From positions 1 to 64,000 of the forward strand of contig JBBQTI010000017.1 in the NCBI GenBank assembly GCA_038213435.1: 64,000 nucleotides of DNA, given 5' to 3'. The notes under the pieces are model-generated. The model made no database searches and was not told where the DNA came from. It was given only the letters and a program-made list of their open reading frames with translations. Within the stretch, counting starts at the first letter, position 1. Each line of letters starts with the position of its first letter. Below are positions 35,076 through 43,893 of this stretch, in pieces. Made by a program: the position numbers and the translations under genes. Source of the stretch: PALSA-610 sp038213435. GTDB taxonomy: Bacteria > Actinomycetota > Acidimicrobiia > IMCC26256 > PALSA-610.

Positions 35076-37168
35076 GGCGTCGCATGCCCCTCGCGCGGCG
35101 CATCGGGCTCGGGCTGGCCGCGACCGCCGCGGTCTTCGGCGCGTCGGTCTTCACGAGCGCGCCCAGAACGTCGGCGCAGGAAAGCACCACGTCCGTACCG
35201 AGCGCCCCGCCCCTGCCGGTCGGCCTGAGCCTTGTCAGCCAGACCACTTGGGTACCCCTCCGCCAGACGTTCACGATGAAGTTGCACATCGATGATCCGG
35301 CACTCGCGGCGAGTTCCGGTGCGGCGATCGCGATCCGCGTCCACCAATCAACGACGTCACGCAGCGGATTCGACGAGGTGATCGCGAACCGGAACCTGGG
35401 AGGCACGCTCTACGTGCCGAACCAGATCAGCGTCGCGTCCCTCCGTCGCGACCGGAACCGCGACGTCTCGATCGAGTTCGGTCTTCCCGGTTCGGGAATA
35501 CGCCCGACGATTGCCATCAATCGCCCGGGCGTCTATCCCGTCGAAGTACAGCTGGTGAACACGGGCGTGGCGTCCGGATCGTTCGTGACCTGGCTCGTCG
35601 CCGTCGACGCCCGCGCGTCGAAGCCGATCGAAGAGAAGCTGTCCGTGTCGTTCGTATGGCAAGCCATTGCCGACCCGATCACCCTCCCGGACGGCACCGA
35701 CGATCCAGACGTTGTCGCCGAGATGAAACCGGGAGGCCGGCTCGATCGGGTCGCGACGCTCCTCGCCCGCGCCTCGGGACTCCGCATGTCGCTCGCGATC
35801 GGCCCGGAGACCGCCGAGGCCTGGAAGCGGCTCGGACGCCGCAATCCCGCGGTCGCCGCGTCGTTCGCACGCGTGCGCGCCGCCGCGCGGCAGTCCACCA
35901 CCCAGATCCTCCCGACCACGTACGTGCCGATCGACGCGGCGGCGCTCGAGGCGGCCGGCCTCGGGGGGTACCTGACCGGGGAGTACGCGGCGGGCACGAG
36001 CGCCCTGCGCTCGGCCCTCGGCGCGAGGCCGCCGACCTCGGTGCAATCCGCGTTCATCGATCCCTCGCCGACGAGCGACACCGCCGTCAACGCGCTCCGG
36101 CAAATGCTCATCGACCGCGTGGCGGTGCGCGACCAGGCGCTCATCCCGGTCAACCATCCGTTCACCCCCGCACAGGCGTTCGTCCTCGAAACCACTGGCG
36201 GCGCGTCACGCGCAGTCGCGACGGCGCCGTTCATCGAGGATCTGTTCAACGGTTCCGATTCGAGCGCGTTGCGGGCCGAACGGATCATCGCCGCCCTGGC
36301 CGAAGTCGCGTACGAAACACCGTCGATCCCGCGCGGGATCGTGATCGCACCGCCCGCGCGCTGGACTCCCGACCTCAACACGCTGGCGATAGTCGTCGCC
36401 GCATTGCGCTCACTCCCGCTGATCCAGCCGGCGACGCTCGACGACCTGCTCGCGACGATCTCGAACGAACAGGCGCTCGGGACCGGCGTCCAACGCCGGC
36501 TGGTTCCGGCAGTACCCGCGCCCATACCCGTGGTCGCGGACGAGTACCAGACCGCCGCGAACGAGCTGTCGGCGTTTCGTGACGTGGTCGGCGCCCGAGA
36601 TCCTGTCGTCGTCCGAGGCGAGGCGGCTCTCCTCACCACGCTGTCGACGAGCATCTCGCGCGAACGCGCCCACGCCGAGCTGGCCAAGATCGACGAAGCC
36701 GTGCATGCGTTCGCCGCGGGTGTCACGGCGGACGAGAAGCGCATCACGCTCACATCTCGTCGTGCGGCTGTGCCGTTGAGCTTCGAGAACAATCTCAAAC
36801 CGGCGCGCGACGTCACCGTGCGGGTGCACCTCGAGAGCACGAAGATGCTCTTCCCCGACGGTCCCGACCAGACGAGCACCCTGAAGCCCGGGAGCAACAC
36901 GATCCGCTTCAACGTCGAGGCTCGCGCCTCCGGCACCTTCCCGATGACGATCCGCGTCACCTCGCAGAACGGCCGGCTCGCGTTCGGCGCTCCGGTACGC
37001 GTGACGGTTCGATCGGCCGTCTTCGGCGGTTGGGCCGTAGGGGTGACGGTCGCCGCGCTCGTCTTCCTCGCCGGTTGGTGGGCGAACCATCTCCGGCGCA
37101 CCCGGCGGAGCCGGCGGAGCCGGCGGCTCGCGAAATCACCCGCGAATTCACCCGCGCCCGCGACGTGA
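35072..37168 (+). CDS. DUF6049 family exported membrane protein
   Basis: 698 residues. N-terminal signal (IGLGLAATAAVFGASVFTSA), large extracytoplasmic region, a C-terminal membrane helix (VGVTVAALVFLAGWW) and an Arg/Ser basic tail (RRTRRSRRSRR). Corresponds in position and architecture to the mycobacterial DUF6049 protein just upstream of murJ, so probably linked to cell-wall synthesis, though no function is established. Ectodomain has no recognisable catalytic motif. Overlaps the GNAT gene by 4 nt; murJ begins 18 bp later. Confidence 0.85.
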   Translation: MRRRMPLARRIGLGLAATAAVFGASVFTSAPRTSAQESTTSVPSAPPLPVGLSLVSQTTWVPLRQTFTMKLHIDDPALAASSGAAIAIRVHQSTTSRSGFDEVIANRNLGGTLYVPNQISVASLRRDRNRDVSIEFGLPGSGIRPTIAINRPGVYPVEVQLVNTGVASGSFVTWLVAVDARASKPIEEKLSVSFVWQAIADPITLPDGTDDPDVVAEMKPGGRLDRVATLLARASGLRMSLAIGPETAEAWKRLGRRNPAVAASFARVRAAARQSTTQILPTTYVPIDAAALEAAGLGGYLTGEYAAGTSALRSALGARPPTSVQSAFIDPSPTSDTAVNALRQMLIDRVAVRDQALIPVNHPFTPAQAFVLETTGGASRAVATAPFIEDLFNGSDSSALRAERIIAALAEVAYETPSIPRGIVIAPPARWTPDLNTLAIVVAALRSLPLIQPATLDDLLATISNEQALGTGVQRRLVPAVPAPIPVVADEYQTAANELSAFRDVVGARDPVVVRGEAALLTTLSTSISRERAHAELAKIDEAVHAFAAGVTADEKRITLTSRRAAVPLSFENNLKPARDVTVRVHLESTKMLFPDGPDQTSTLKPGSNTIRFNVEARASGTFPMTIRVTSQNGRLAFGAPVRVTVRSAVFGGWAVGVTVAALVFLAGWWANHLRRTRRSRRSRRLAKSPANSPAPAT

Positions 37169-37186
37169 GCTCGACGTGAGCTCGAT

Positions 37187-38863
37187 GTGAGCGATGACAC
37201 CACCGGCGACACGACCGGCGACACGACCGGCGACACCCGCGCGCCGATCGACGATCACAGCCGGAGCCGAGCCGTACTCGCCCGCTCGAGCGCCGCGGTC
37301 GCCGCCGGCACGCTGCTGTCGCGGCTGACCGGGCTGCTGCGGGTCGTCGTGCTCGCGGCTGCGATCGGTAAGGCATCGCTCGCCGACACCTACAACCTCG
37401 CGAACATCACGCCCAACATCGTCTACGAGCTCCTGGTCGGCGGCGTGCTCGCCGCGACCTTGGTACCGGTGTTCGTCGACCAGCTCGAACGACGCGACGA
37501 CAGCTCCACGTCAGCCGTCTTCACGGTCACGCTGACCGCACTCGTGCTCTTCACCGCGGTGACGATGGCGCTGTCGCCGTTCCTCGCGCGGCTGTTCGTG
37601 CTCCGCGAGCACAGCCCCGATCGGGCGGCGCAGCTGCACGTGTTGACCGTGCTGGTCCTTTGCTTCGTTCCGCAGATGGTCTTCTACGGCTTCACGACGC
37701 TTGCCAGCGCGCTCCTCAACGCCCGCCGGCGATTCGTCGCCGCCGCGTTCGCGCCCGTACTGAACAACGTTGTCGTGATCGTCGCACTGCTCGTCTTCGC
37801 GTTCCGGACGTCCGGCCGTCACCGAGCGATCACCGAGGTCGCCCGCGTTCGCAACGATCTCGGTCTTCTCCTGCTCCTCGGCATCGGAACCAGCGCGGGG
37901 ATAATCGCCATGGCCGGCGTCCTCGTGCCGGCCGTGGTCCGTGCAGGTTTTCGGCTCCGGTTCGTTCTTGCCTGGCGCGATCCCGCGATCCGAACCATTC
38001 TCCGGCTGTCGGGTTGGACCGCGGGATACGTCGTCACGAACCAGCTCGCGCAGCTGTTCGTATTGGTGCTTGCCAACAACTCGACGGGGAACGTTTCCGC
38101 GTACGTCTACGCCTTCACGTTCTACGTCGTCCCGCACGGGCTCCTGGCTGTCTCGATCATGACCACGATGACGCCGAATCTCGCGCGACTGGCGCGTGCC
38201 GGCGATCGCGAAGGTATGCGCCGCGAGTTCGGGCTCGGGCTGCGCTACATCGTGGTGCTCGTTCTTCCAGCCTCGGTGTTGTTCGCAGTGCTCGCCCAAC
38301 CGATGCTCGGCGTGATCGTGCGCCATCAGTTCACCGCGCACGACGCGGTGGTGACCGCGGACACCCTGCAAGCGTTCGCGCTCAGCCTCGTTCCCTTTTC
38401 CGTGTACCTCTACGCGATGCGCGCGTTCTACGCCCTGCAGGACACCCGCACGCCCTTCGTGCTCAACGCGTTCGAGAACGGAATGAATGTCGTGCTCGCG
38501 ATCGTGCTGTTCCCCCACCTGGGCGTCCAGGGCCTGGCGCTCGCCTGGAGCGGCGCGTATCTCGTCGCCGCCATCGGCGCGCTCGTGGTCCTGCGGCGCC
38601 GTATCGGCGGCATCCCCGACGCGACCGGAGCGCGATCGTCGGTGCGCGCCGCCCTCGCCGTGCTGGCGCTGGCGGCCGTCGCCGCTCCGGTCGCGGGCGC
38701 GATCGGACGCTCGTCGCCCGCCGTGGCGTTGCTGGCGACGGCGGCCGCGGCTATAGCCGGCACCCTCGTATACATCATCGGTCTCGCCGCCCTGCGCTCC
38801 GAGGAGCTCGCCTCGCTCGTAGGCTTGGTGCGGCGGCGCGGCGCATCCCCGTCCGGCGTGTAA
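37187..38863 (+). CDS. murJ: Lipid II flippase MurJ
   Basis: 558 residues with about 14 membrane helices: ARSSAAVAAGTLLSRLTGLLRVVVLAAAIG, ANITPNIVYELLVGGVLAATLVPVFVD and the basic helix-2 region with Arg residues needed for lipid II export are clear. The mycobacterial orthologue carries a C-terminal pseudokinase and extracytoplasmic domain; here the protein ends after the last helix. The N-terminus has an in-frame repeat (DDTTGDTTGDTTGDT), an acidic-Thr segment that could be phosphorylated or variable in length. GTG start 18 bp after DUF6049. Confidence 0.94.
   Translation: MSDDTTGDTTGDTTGDTRAPIDDHSRSRAVLARSSAAVAAGTLLSRLTGLLRVVVLAAAIGKASLADTYNLANITPNIVYELLVGGVLAATLVPVFVDQLERRDDSSTSAVFTVTLTALVLFTAVTMALSPFLARLFVLREHSPDRAAQLHVLTVLVLCFVPQMVFYGFTTLASALLNARRRFVAAAFAPVLNNVVVIVALLVFAFRTSGRHRAITEVARVRNDLGLLLLLGIGTSAGIIAMAGVLVPAVVRAGFRLRFVLAWRDPAIRTILRLSGWTAGYVVTNQLAQLFVLVLANNSTGNVSAYVYAFTFYVVPHGLLAVSIMTTMTPNLARLARAGDREGMRREFGLGLRYIVVLVLPASVLFAVLAQPMLGVIVRHQFTAHDAVVTADTLQAFALSLVPFSVYLYAMRAFYALQDTRTPFVLNAFENGMNVVLAIVLFPHLGVQGLALAWSGAYLVAAIGALVVLRRRIGGIPDATGARSSVRAALAVLALAAVAAPVAGAIGRSSPAVALLATAAAAIAGTLVYIIGLAALRSEELASLVGLVRRRGASPSGV
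37202..37237 (+). repeat. 12-bp tandem repeat in the murJ N-terminus
   Basis: Three copies of ACCGGCGACAC[G/C] code Thr-Gly-Asp-Thr units at the start of MurJ. Multiple of three, so copy-number change keeps the frame. Confidence 0.8.
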
Positions 38864-38941
38864 CCATGGGCGTGTAACCATCAGCATGGCGCCGGGATCC
38901 AAGGCGAGGCTCGTCGTGCAGAACACAACCGAGGAGGGCGC

Positions 38942-39781
38942 ATGCCTGTTCGCATCGTGACCGACAGCGCGTGCGATCTCCCGGAGGCGATCTGCGCGGA
39001 GCTCGGCGTCGAGGTCGTGCCGCTCACCATCCGCTTCGGCGATCGCGAGTACGTCGACCGCAAGGAGCTGAGCATCGACGCGTTCTGGCGCGAGCTCGCG
39101 GCCTCGCCCGTGCTGCCCGAGACGGCTGCGCCCTCCGTCGGGGCGTTCGAGGAGACGTTCCGTCGCCTGAGCGAGGAAGGGGCAAGCGCGATCGTCTGCA
39201 TCAACCTGTCCGCCCGGCTGTCGGCGACGATGCAATCGGCGCAGGTCGCAGCCAAGGCGCTCGACGGCACGACGCCCATCGAGATCATCGACTCGTTGAG
39301 CGCGTCGATGGGTATCGGCAACCTCGTGCTCCATGCGGCGCGGCGCGCTCGTGCCGGCGCATCGCTCGAGGAGATCGTGCGCGAGGTGAACGCGCGGCGG
39401 GAGCGCGAGCACGTCTTCGCGACGCTCGACACGCTCGAGTACTTGCGCAAGGGCGGTCGCATCGGAGGTGCACAAGCGCTGCTCGGCTCGATGCTGTCGA
39501 TCAAACCGATCATCAGCGTGATCGACGGCACGGTCGAGCCGGCCGGGCGGGTTCGCACCCGTTCCAAGGCGTTGCGCTTCCTCGTCGACCAGATCCCGGT
39601 CGGGAAGGTCGAGCTCATCAGCGTGCTGCACGCCAACGCTCCCGACCTCGACGAGTTCCTCGCGATGCTCGAGCCGGCCGTGCCCGACGCCGAGGTGACG
39701 GTCGGCTCGATCGGCCCCGTCATCGGTGTTCACACCGGCCCGCGGGTCATGGGAATCGCTTGGATCGATCGGCAGGACTGA
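38942..39781 (+). CDS. DegV family protein (fatty-acid-binding)
   Basis: 279 residues. VRIVTDSACDLP, LSARLSATMQSAQVAA and GRIGGAQALLGSMLSIKPIISV match DegV, where the Ser and GGR region hold the acyl carboxylate. Family supplies exogenous fatty acids to FakA kinase; no fakA is seen. Between murJ and the sigma factor, a position empty in Mycobacterium. ATG 38942 preceded by GAGGAGGG. Confidence 0.92.
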   Translation: MPVRIVTDSACDLPEAICAELGVEVVPLTIRFGDREYVDRKELSIDAFWRELAASPVLPETAAPSVGAFEETFRRLSEEGASAIVCINLSARLSATMQSAQVAAKALDGTTPIEIIDSLSASMGIGNLVLHAARRARAGASLEEIVREVNARREREHVFATLDTLEYLRKGGRIGGAQALLGSMLSIKPIISVIDGTVEPAGRVRTRSKALRFLVDQIPVGKVELISVLHANAPDLDEFLAMLEPAVPDAEVTVGSIGPVIGVHTGPRVMGIAWIDRQD

Positions 39782-39790
39782 ACGTCGTCG

Positions 39791-40357
39791 GTGCGGGACG
39801 ACGCTGACGACGAAGTTCTGGCCCGGCGGGCGGCCGATGGTGACAGTGGGGCGCTCGACGCACTGTTGCGAAACCACATCGCGCTGGTGCACGGCGTGTG
39901 TCGGAGAATTCTCGGTAATCCCGACGATGCGCTCGACGCCACCCAGGAAGCGCTCATCTCGATCGCGCGCAAGATCGGGTCGTTCGACGGCCGCGCCAAA
40001 TTCTCGACCTGGGTGTACCGCGTGGCCTCGAACGCGGCGCTCGACGAAGCGCGCCGGCGCGCTCGGCGTCCCGTCCCGCTCGAGAACCTGCCGGAGACCG
40101 GCCGGAGAACCCACGCGGCGGCGACCGACGCCGGGAGCGTCGACCGTCTCGACGTCGACGCCGCGCTCGCCCAGCTGACTCCCGAGTATCGGGCGGCGGT
40201 CGCGCTACGCGATCTCGTGGGCATGGATTACGCGGAGATCGGCGACGTGCTGGGCATCCCCCCCGGCACCGTCCGTTCGCGCATCTCTCGGGGCCGCGCG
40301 GCGCTCGCGGATCTCCTCGGGAACCGGGAGACCCCGTCCGAGCATCCAACTGCCTGA
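39791..40357 (+). CDS. sigM: ECF sigma factor, SigM-like
   Basis: 188 residues. Region 2 (about 20-85: HIALVHGVCRRILGNPDDALDATQEALISIARKIGSFDGRAKFSTWVYRVASNAALDE) and region 4 (about 125-175: TPEYRAAVALRDLVGMDYAEIGDVLGIPPGTVRSRISRGRAAL), with no region 1 or 3: an ECF sigma factor. Position murJ-(degV)-sigma-anti-sigma-trxB-trxA matches mycobacterial SigM, hence the symbol. The -10 region for its own regulon cannot be deduced. 10 bp after degV. Confidence 0.82.
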   Translation: MRDDADDEVLARRAADGDSGALDALLRNHIALVHGVCRRILGNPDDALDATQEALISIARKIGSFDGRAKFSTWVYRVASNAALDEARRRARRPVPLENLPETGRRTHAAATDAGSVDRLDVDAALAQLTPEYRAAVALRDLVGMDYAEIGDVLGIPPGTVRSRISRGRAALADLLGNRETPSEHPTA

Positions 40358-40362
40358 GGCCC

Positions 40363-41220
40363 ATGGACAACCACACATCTCCCCTCCAACCTGATCAGCT
40401 CGACGAGCTCCTTTCCGCCGAGCTCGACGGCGAGCTCGCCGCGGCTGCGCTCGACCTCGGTATGAGCACCGACGACGCGGCTGCGCGCCTTCGCTCGACT
40501 CCGGGCACCGCGGAACGCCGCGCCGCGCTCGCCGCTGCTCGCGACCGGCTGAGCGAACCCCCCGAGATCGAGGAACTGCTCGCCGCCCGACTCCGCGCGA
40601 AGGCCGTCCGTGCTGCCGAAGAGGACAACGCGACACGACACGGGGACCGCAGGGATCGCCAACGCCGGCTCGTCCTCGCTGCAGGTGGGCTCGCGGCCGC
40701 GATCGCCGCGGTCGTCGGGATCGCGGCAGGGTTGAGCGGCAGCCGATCCGATACGAACACCGCCGGCGCCAAGCGAGCAGCCGGTACGTCGACCCCCGAC
40801 AAGTCGGCGACGGCCGACGGCAGCACGCCGGCACCGTCGTCTGCCCTCGGCCCCTTCTCGAACGTTCACGAGCTCGCACTGGCCGCGGTCTCCCACGCCG
40901 CTACCTCGAGCCCGGCCCTCGATACCACCGGAGCCAGCGGATTCGGCGTCCAGAAGCCGGCCGGGCAGGCCGAGCAGGCCGAGCCGGGCGCTCCCGCCGC
41001 GAATAGCTCCCGTACGCAGTCGGTCGACCGGGCCACGAGTGGTCGCGGCGCGTGCGCGGCTCCCCCGCAGCTCTCGCTCGGCGGCGCGCCGGTGCTGCGC
41101 GCGACGGCGACCTTGTCGGGCAAGCCGGTGGTCGTCCTCGTGTTCGCCGGCGCCCGCGAGCACACTGTGGTTGTCGAAGACACCAACTGCACCCTCCTGA
41201 ACGTCCAGATGCTGAGCTGA
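40363..41220 (+). CDS. Membrane-bound anti-sigma factor (RsmA/Rv3912-like)
   Basis: 285 residues: cytosolic N-terminal segment with repeated Glu/Asp and Ala (LDELLSAELDGELAAAALDLG), single membrane helix at about 103-124 (RLVLAAGGLAAAIAAVVGIAAGL), then an Ala/Ser/Pro/Thr-rich extracytoplasmic domain with a C-terminal beta region. The zinc-binding HxxxCxxC of many ECF anti-sigmas is absent, as in mycobacterial RsmA. It follows sigM by 5 bp and is the expected negative partner. Membrane signal unknown. Confidence 0.75.
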   Translation: MDNHTSPLQPDQLDELLSAELDGELAAAALDLGMSTDDAAARLRSTPGTAERRAALAAARDRLSEPPEIEELLAARLRAKAVRAAEEDNATRHGDRRDRQRRLVLAAGGLAAAIAAVVGIAAGLSGSRSDTNTAGAKRAAGTSTPDKSATADGSTPAPSSALGPFSNVHELALAAVSHAATSSPALDTTGASGFGVQKPAGQAEQAEPGAPAANSSRTQSVDRATSGRGACAAPPQLSLGGAPVLRATATLSGKPVVVLVFAGAREHTVVVEDTNCTLLNVQMLS

Positions 41221-41285
41221 CCGGCCCGGGTCACGACCGTCGCGGCATGTACGCTGGCGGGCCGGGGAAGAGCCGAGGGACTCGA

Positions 41286-41561
41286 GTGAGCGACTGGACC
41301 ACCGAAGCGACCGACGTGATCGAGCGAACCGTCGCGATGGCGCGCGACCGAACCGTCGAGCCCGCGCGCGCGATCTCGCGTGCGATCGTCTACGGGCTGT
41401 TCGCCGCGCTCGTCGCGCTGCCCGCGGCCGTGATGTTGACCCTCGGCGCCTTCCGGGGCCTCGTACTGCTCGAACAGGGCTACACCTGGGCCGCCTGGGT
41501 CACGCTCGGCGGAATCTTCGTGCTCGCCGGTGCGTTCTCCTGGACCAGACGAAATCCCTGA
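41286..41561 (+). CDS. Small two-helix membrane protein
   Basis: 91 residues from GTG 41286 (GAGGGA upstream). Basic/acidic amphipathic start, then helices at about 36-56 (IVYGLFAALVALPAAVMLTLGAF) and 66-86 (TWAAWVTLGGIFVLAGAF), resembling small holin-like membrane proteins but no firm family. Sits between anti-sigma and trxB in the same orientation, so probably part of that operon. Confidence 0.65.
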   Translation: MSDWTTEATDVIERTVAMARDRTVEPARAISRAIVYGLFAALVALPAAVMLTLGAFRGLVLLEQGYTWAAWVTLGGIFVLAGAFSWTRRNP

Positions 41562-41595
41562 TCAGACCCTCCGGCCACGAACGGAAACGACTGCA

Positions 41596-42561
41596 ATGAG
41601 CGCGCGCGACGTCATCATCATCGGATCCGGGCCGGCGGGACTCACGGCCGCGATCTACACCGCGCGGGCAAATCTGAAGCCGCTGGTCGTCGAGGGGTTG
41701 CAGGCCGGCGGCCAGCTCATGCTGACGACCGACGTCGAGAACTACCCGGGCTTCCCCGATGGCGTCATCGGCCCCGACCTCATGGCGAAGTTCCGCGAGC
41801 AGGCGGAACGATTCGGTGCGGAGTTCGTCACCGCCGATGTCGAGGAGGTCGACCTCTCGAGCACGCCTCTGCGCGTCCGGGTCAGCGGGCGCGACGAACT
41901 GGCGAGAGCGGTGATCGTCGCCACCGGCGCGCAGGCCCGGATGCTGGGCCTGTCGACCGAGCAGAGCCTGCTGGGTCGCGGCGTTTCCACGTGCGCCACC
42001 TGTGACGGATTCTTCTTCCGAGGTCATGACATCGCAGTCGTCGGCGGCGGCGACTCGGCGATCGAGGAGGCGAACTTCCTCACGAAGTTCGCCGACAAGG
42101 TCACGCTCGTGCACCGCCGCAAGGAGCTCCGCGCGTCGAAGATCATGCAAGACCGCGCGTTCGCGAATCCGAAGATCGAGTTTCGCTGGAACAGCCGGGT
42201 CACAGGCGTGAAGGGCAGCGGTCGCGTCGAAGCGTTGGAATTGCGCGACGTCGAGACCGGCGCCGACAGCGAACTCGCCGTGACGGGCTTGTTCGTCGCG
42301 ATCGGTCACGATCCGAACACCAAGCTCTTCGCGGGCCAGCTCGACCTCGACGACGGCGGATACGTCGTGACCGTGCCCGGCTCGACCGTGACGTCGGTGC
42401 CCGGGGTCTTCGCCGCGGGCGACGTCCAGGACCACGTTTACCGGCAGGCCGTCACCGCGGCCGGCTCCGGCTGTATGGCGGCGCTCGAGACCGAGCGCTA
42501 CCTCGAGACCCTCGGCGACGTGACCACGGCTGCCGGGGACAGAAAGGTACCCCGTGTCTGA
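41596..42561 (+). CDS. trxB: Thioredoxin reductase
   Basis: NADPH-dependent flavoprotein that reduces thioredoxin. 321 residues: FAD motif GSGPAGLTAAIYTARA, redox CATC at Cys133-Cys136 (STCATCDGFF), NADPH-binding VVGGGDSAIEEA and the final FAD loop VPGVFAAGDVQD. Redox Cys spacing is that of the low-molecular-weight class. Overlaps trxA by 8 bp. Confidence 0.97.
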   Translation: MSARDVIIIGSGPAGLTAAIYTARANLKPLVVEGLQAGGQLMLTTDVENYPGFPDGVIGPDLMAKFREQAERFGAEFVTADVEEVDLSSTPLRVRVSGRDELARAVIVATGAQARMLGLSTEQSLLGRGVSTCATCDGFFFRGHDIAVVGGGDSAIEEANFLTKFADKVTLVHRRKELRASKIMQDRAFANPKIEFRWNSRVTGVKGSGRVEALELRDVETGADSELAVTGLFVAIGHDPNTKLFAGQLDLDDGGYVVTVPGSTVTSVPGVFAAGDVQDHVYRQAVTAAGSGCMAALETERYLETLGDVTTAAGDRKVPRV

Positions 42562-42883
42562 CGGTATTCTGACGCTCACCGATGCGACGTTCGACGAGAG
42601 CATCGGCGCCGCCGATACGCCGATCCTCGTCGACTTCTGGGCTGAGTGGTGTGGGCCGTGCAAGATGATCGCACCCGTGCTGGAAGCGATCGCCAAAGAA
42701 CACCCGGGACGCATCCAGATCGCGAAGCTCAACGTCGACGACAACCCGAACGTTGCGCGGCGCTACGAGGTCATGAGCATCCCGACGCTGTTGGTCATCG
42801 CGGACGGTGAGGTGAAGAAGCGTCTCGTGGGCGCCAAGGGTAAGCCGCAGCTGCTCGAGGAGCTCGCCGAGTTCATCGATTGA
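42554..42883 (+). CDS. trxA: Thioredoxin
   Basis: 109 residues. WCGPC at 32-36 (Cys33, Cys36), cis-Pro in SIPTLLVI, and central Asp all present, giving a normal thioredoxin. GTG start inside the trxB end, so coupled translation with its reductase. Confidence 0.97.
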   Translation: MSDGILTLTDATFDESIGAADTPILVDFWAEWCGPCKMIAPVLEAIAKEHPGRIQIAKLNVDDNPNVARRYEVMSIPTLLVIADGEVKKRLVGAKGKPQLLEELAEFID

Positions 42884-43893
42884 CCGGTTTCGTGGTGCTT
42901 CGGCGGAGTGACCGTGGCAGCGCGGTCCGCGACCTCAGCACGCGGCTCGGGTTACGGCTTCGCTCGCACCCCGCGGCGCACGACGTCTTCGACGACACGC
43001 TCGAGGCGGCGGTGCGCGCGTTCCAGCAACAGCGGGGACTGCGGGTCGACGGCATCTGCGGCCCCGAGACGTGGGGTGCGCTCATCGAGAGCGGCTTCCT
43101 GCTCGGCGACCGCCTTCTGTATCTGTCCGGCGACATGCTGCGGGGCGACGACGTCGCCGAGCTCCAGCGTCGCTTGAACGCGCTCGGCTTCGACGCGGGA
43201 CGCGAAGACGGCATCCTCGGGCCTGAGACCGAGTCCGCCTTGCGCCAGTTCCAGCGAAACGCAGGCGCGACGGCCGACGGCGTTTGCGGACCCGCCACCT
43301 TGGAAGCGATGGCCCGCGTGAGTGGTCTCGCGGCCGGCTCGGTGGCCAGCGTGCGCGAACGAGAAGACCTCCGCCGCTCGCCTCTACGGCTCGACGGCCT
43401 GCGCGTGTTCCTGGTCGCCGAGCCCGCGATGGGTGCACTCGCTCACGCGGTCGCCCGCGCGATGGGCAACCTCGGCGGGGTGGTCGGTCTCGACACCTCA
43501 GGGGACGACGCGAGCGTGCTTACCACGGAGGCCAACCGGTTCCGGGCGGGCGCGTTCGTCGCGCTCACGAACAGCGGCGAACCCGGCGTGCGTTGCGCCT
43601 ACTTCGCCAGCCGATCGTTCCGCTCGGAAGGCGGGCTCTGCCTCGCGTTGCGGTTGACGGAGGCGCTGCGCTCGATACGCGACGACGTCGACGAGCCGAT
43701 CGGTCGCACCTACCGGTTTCTCCGCGAGACGCGCATGACTGCGGTCGTCTGCGAGCTCGTGGGCCGCGATCACGCCGACGCGCGGGCAATGCTCACCGCC
43801 GGGCTCCCCGACGTGGCGAAAGCGCTGGTCGAGGGTTTCCGCCGCGGGCTGGAGGAACCGCGAGTCGAGGAACCTCCCGGCCGCCTTTCCTAG
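42880..43893 (+). CDS. cwlM: CwlM-like protein: two peptidoglycan-binding domains and a degenerate amidase
   Basis: 337 residues from TTG 42880, which overlaps the trxA stop; alternatives are GTG codons at 42892/42895. Two PG_binding_1 domains (AVRAFQQQRGLRVDGICGPETW and ALRQFQRNAGATADGVCGPAT) precede an amidase_3-like domain (about 165-310) in which the zinc ligands are gone: the usual GHGG, the LHAN His and the catalytic Glu motif are replaced (VALTNSGE; VCELVGRDH). No signal peptide. This matches CwlM, a cytoplasmic pseudo-amidase that activates MurA in mycobacteria when phosphorylated. Same neighbours as mycobacterial cwlM. Confidence 0.8.
   Translation: MTGFVVLRRSDRGSAVRDLSTRLGLRLRSHPAAHDVFDDTLEAAVRAFQQQRGLRVDGICGPETWGALIESGFLLGDRLLYLSGDMLRGDDVAELQRRLNALGFDAGREDGILGPETESALRQFQRNAGATADGVCGPATLEAMARVSGLAAGSVASVREREDLRRSPLRLDGLRVFLVAEPAMGALAHAVARAMGNLGGVVGLDTSGDDASVLTTEANRFRAGAFVALTNSGEPGVRCAYFASRSFRSEGGLCLALRLTEALRSIRDDVDEPIGRTYRFLRETRMTAVVCELVGRDHADARAMLTAGLPDVAKALVEGFRRGLEEPRVEEPPGRLS

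Noticed and set aside
37511..40114. 867-codon minus-strand frame opposite murJ, degV and sigM
   Set aside because: Charged, low-complexity translation crossing three real genes; no motif.
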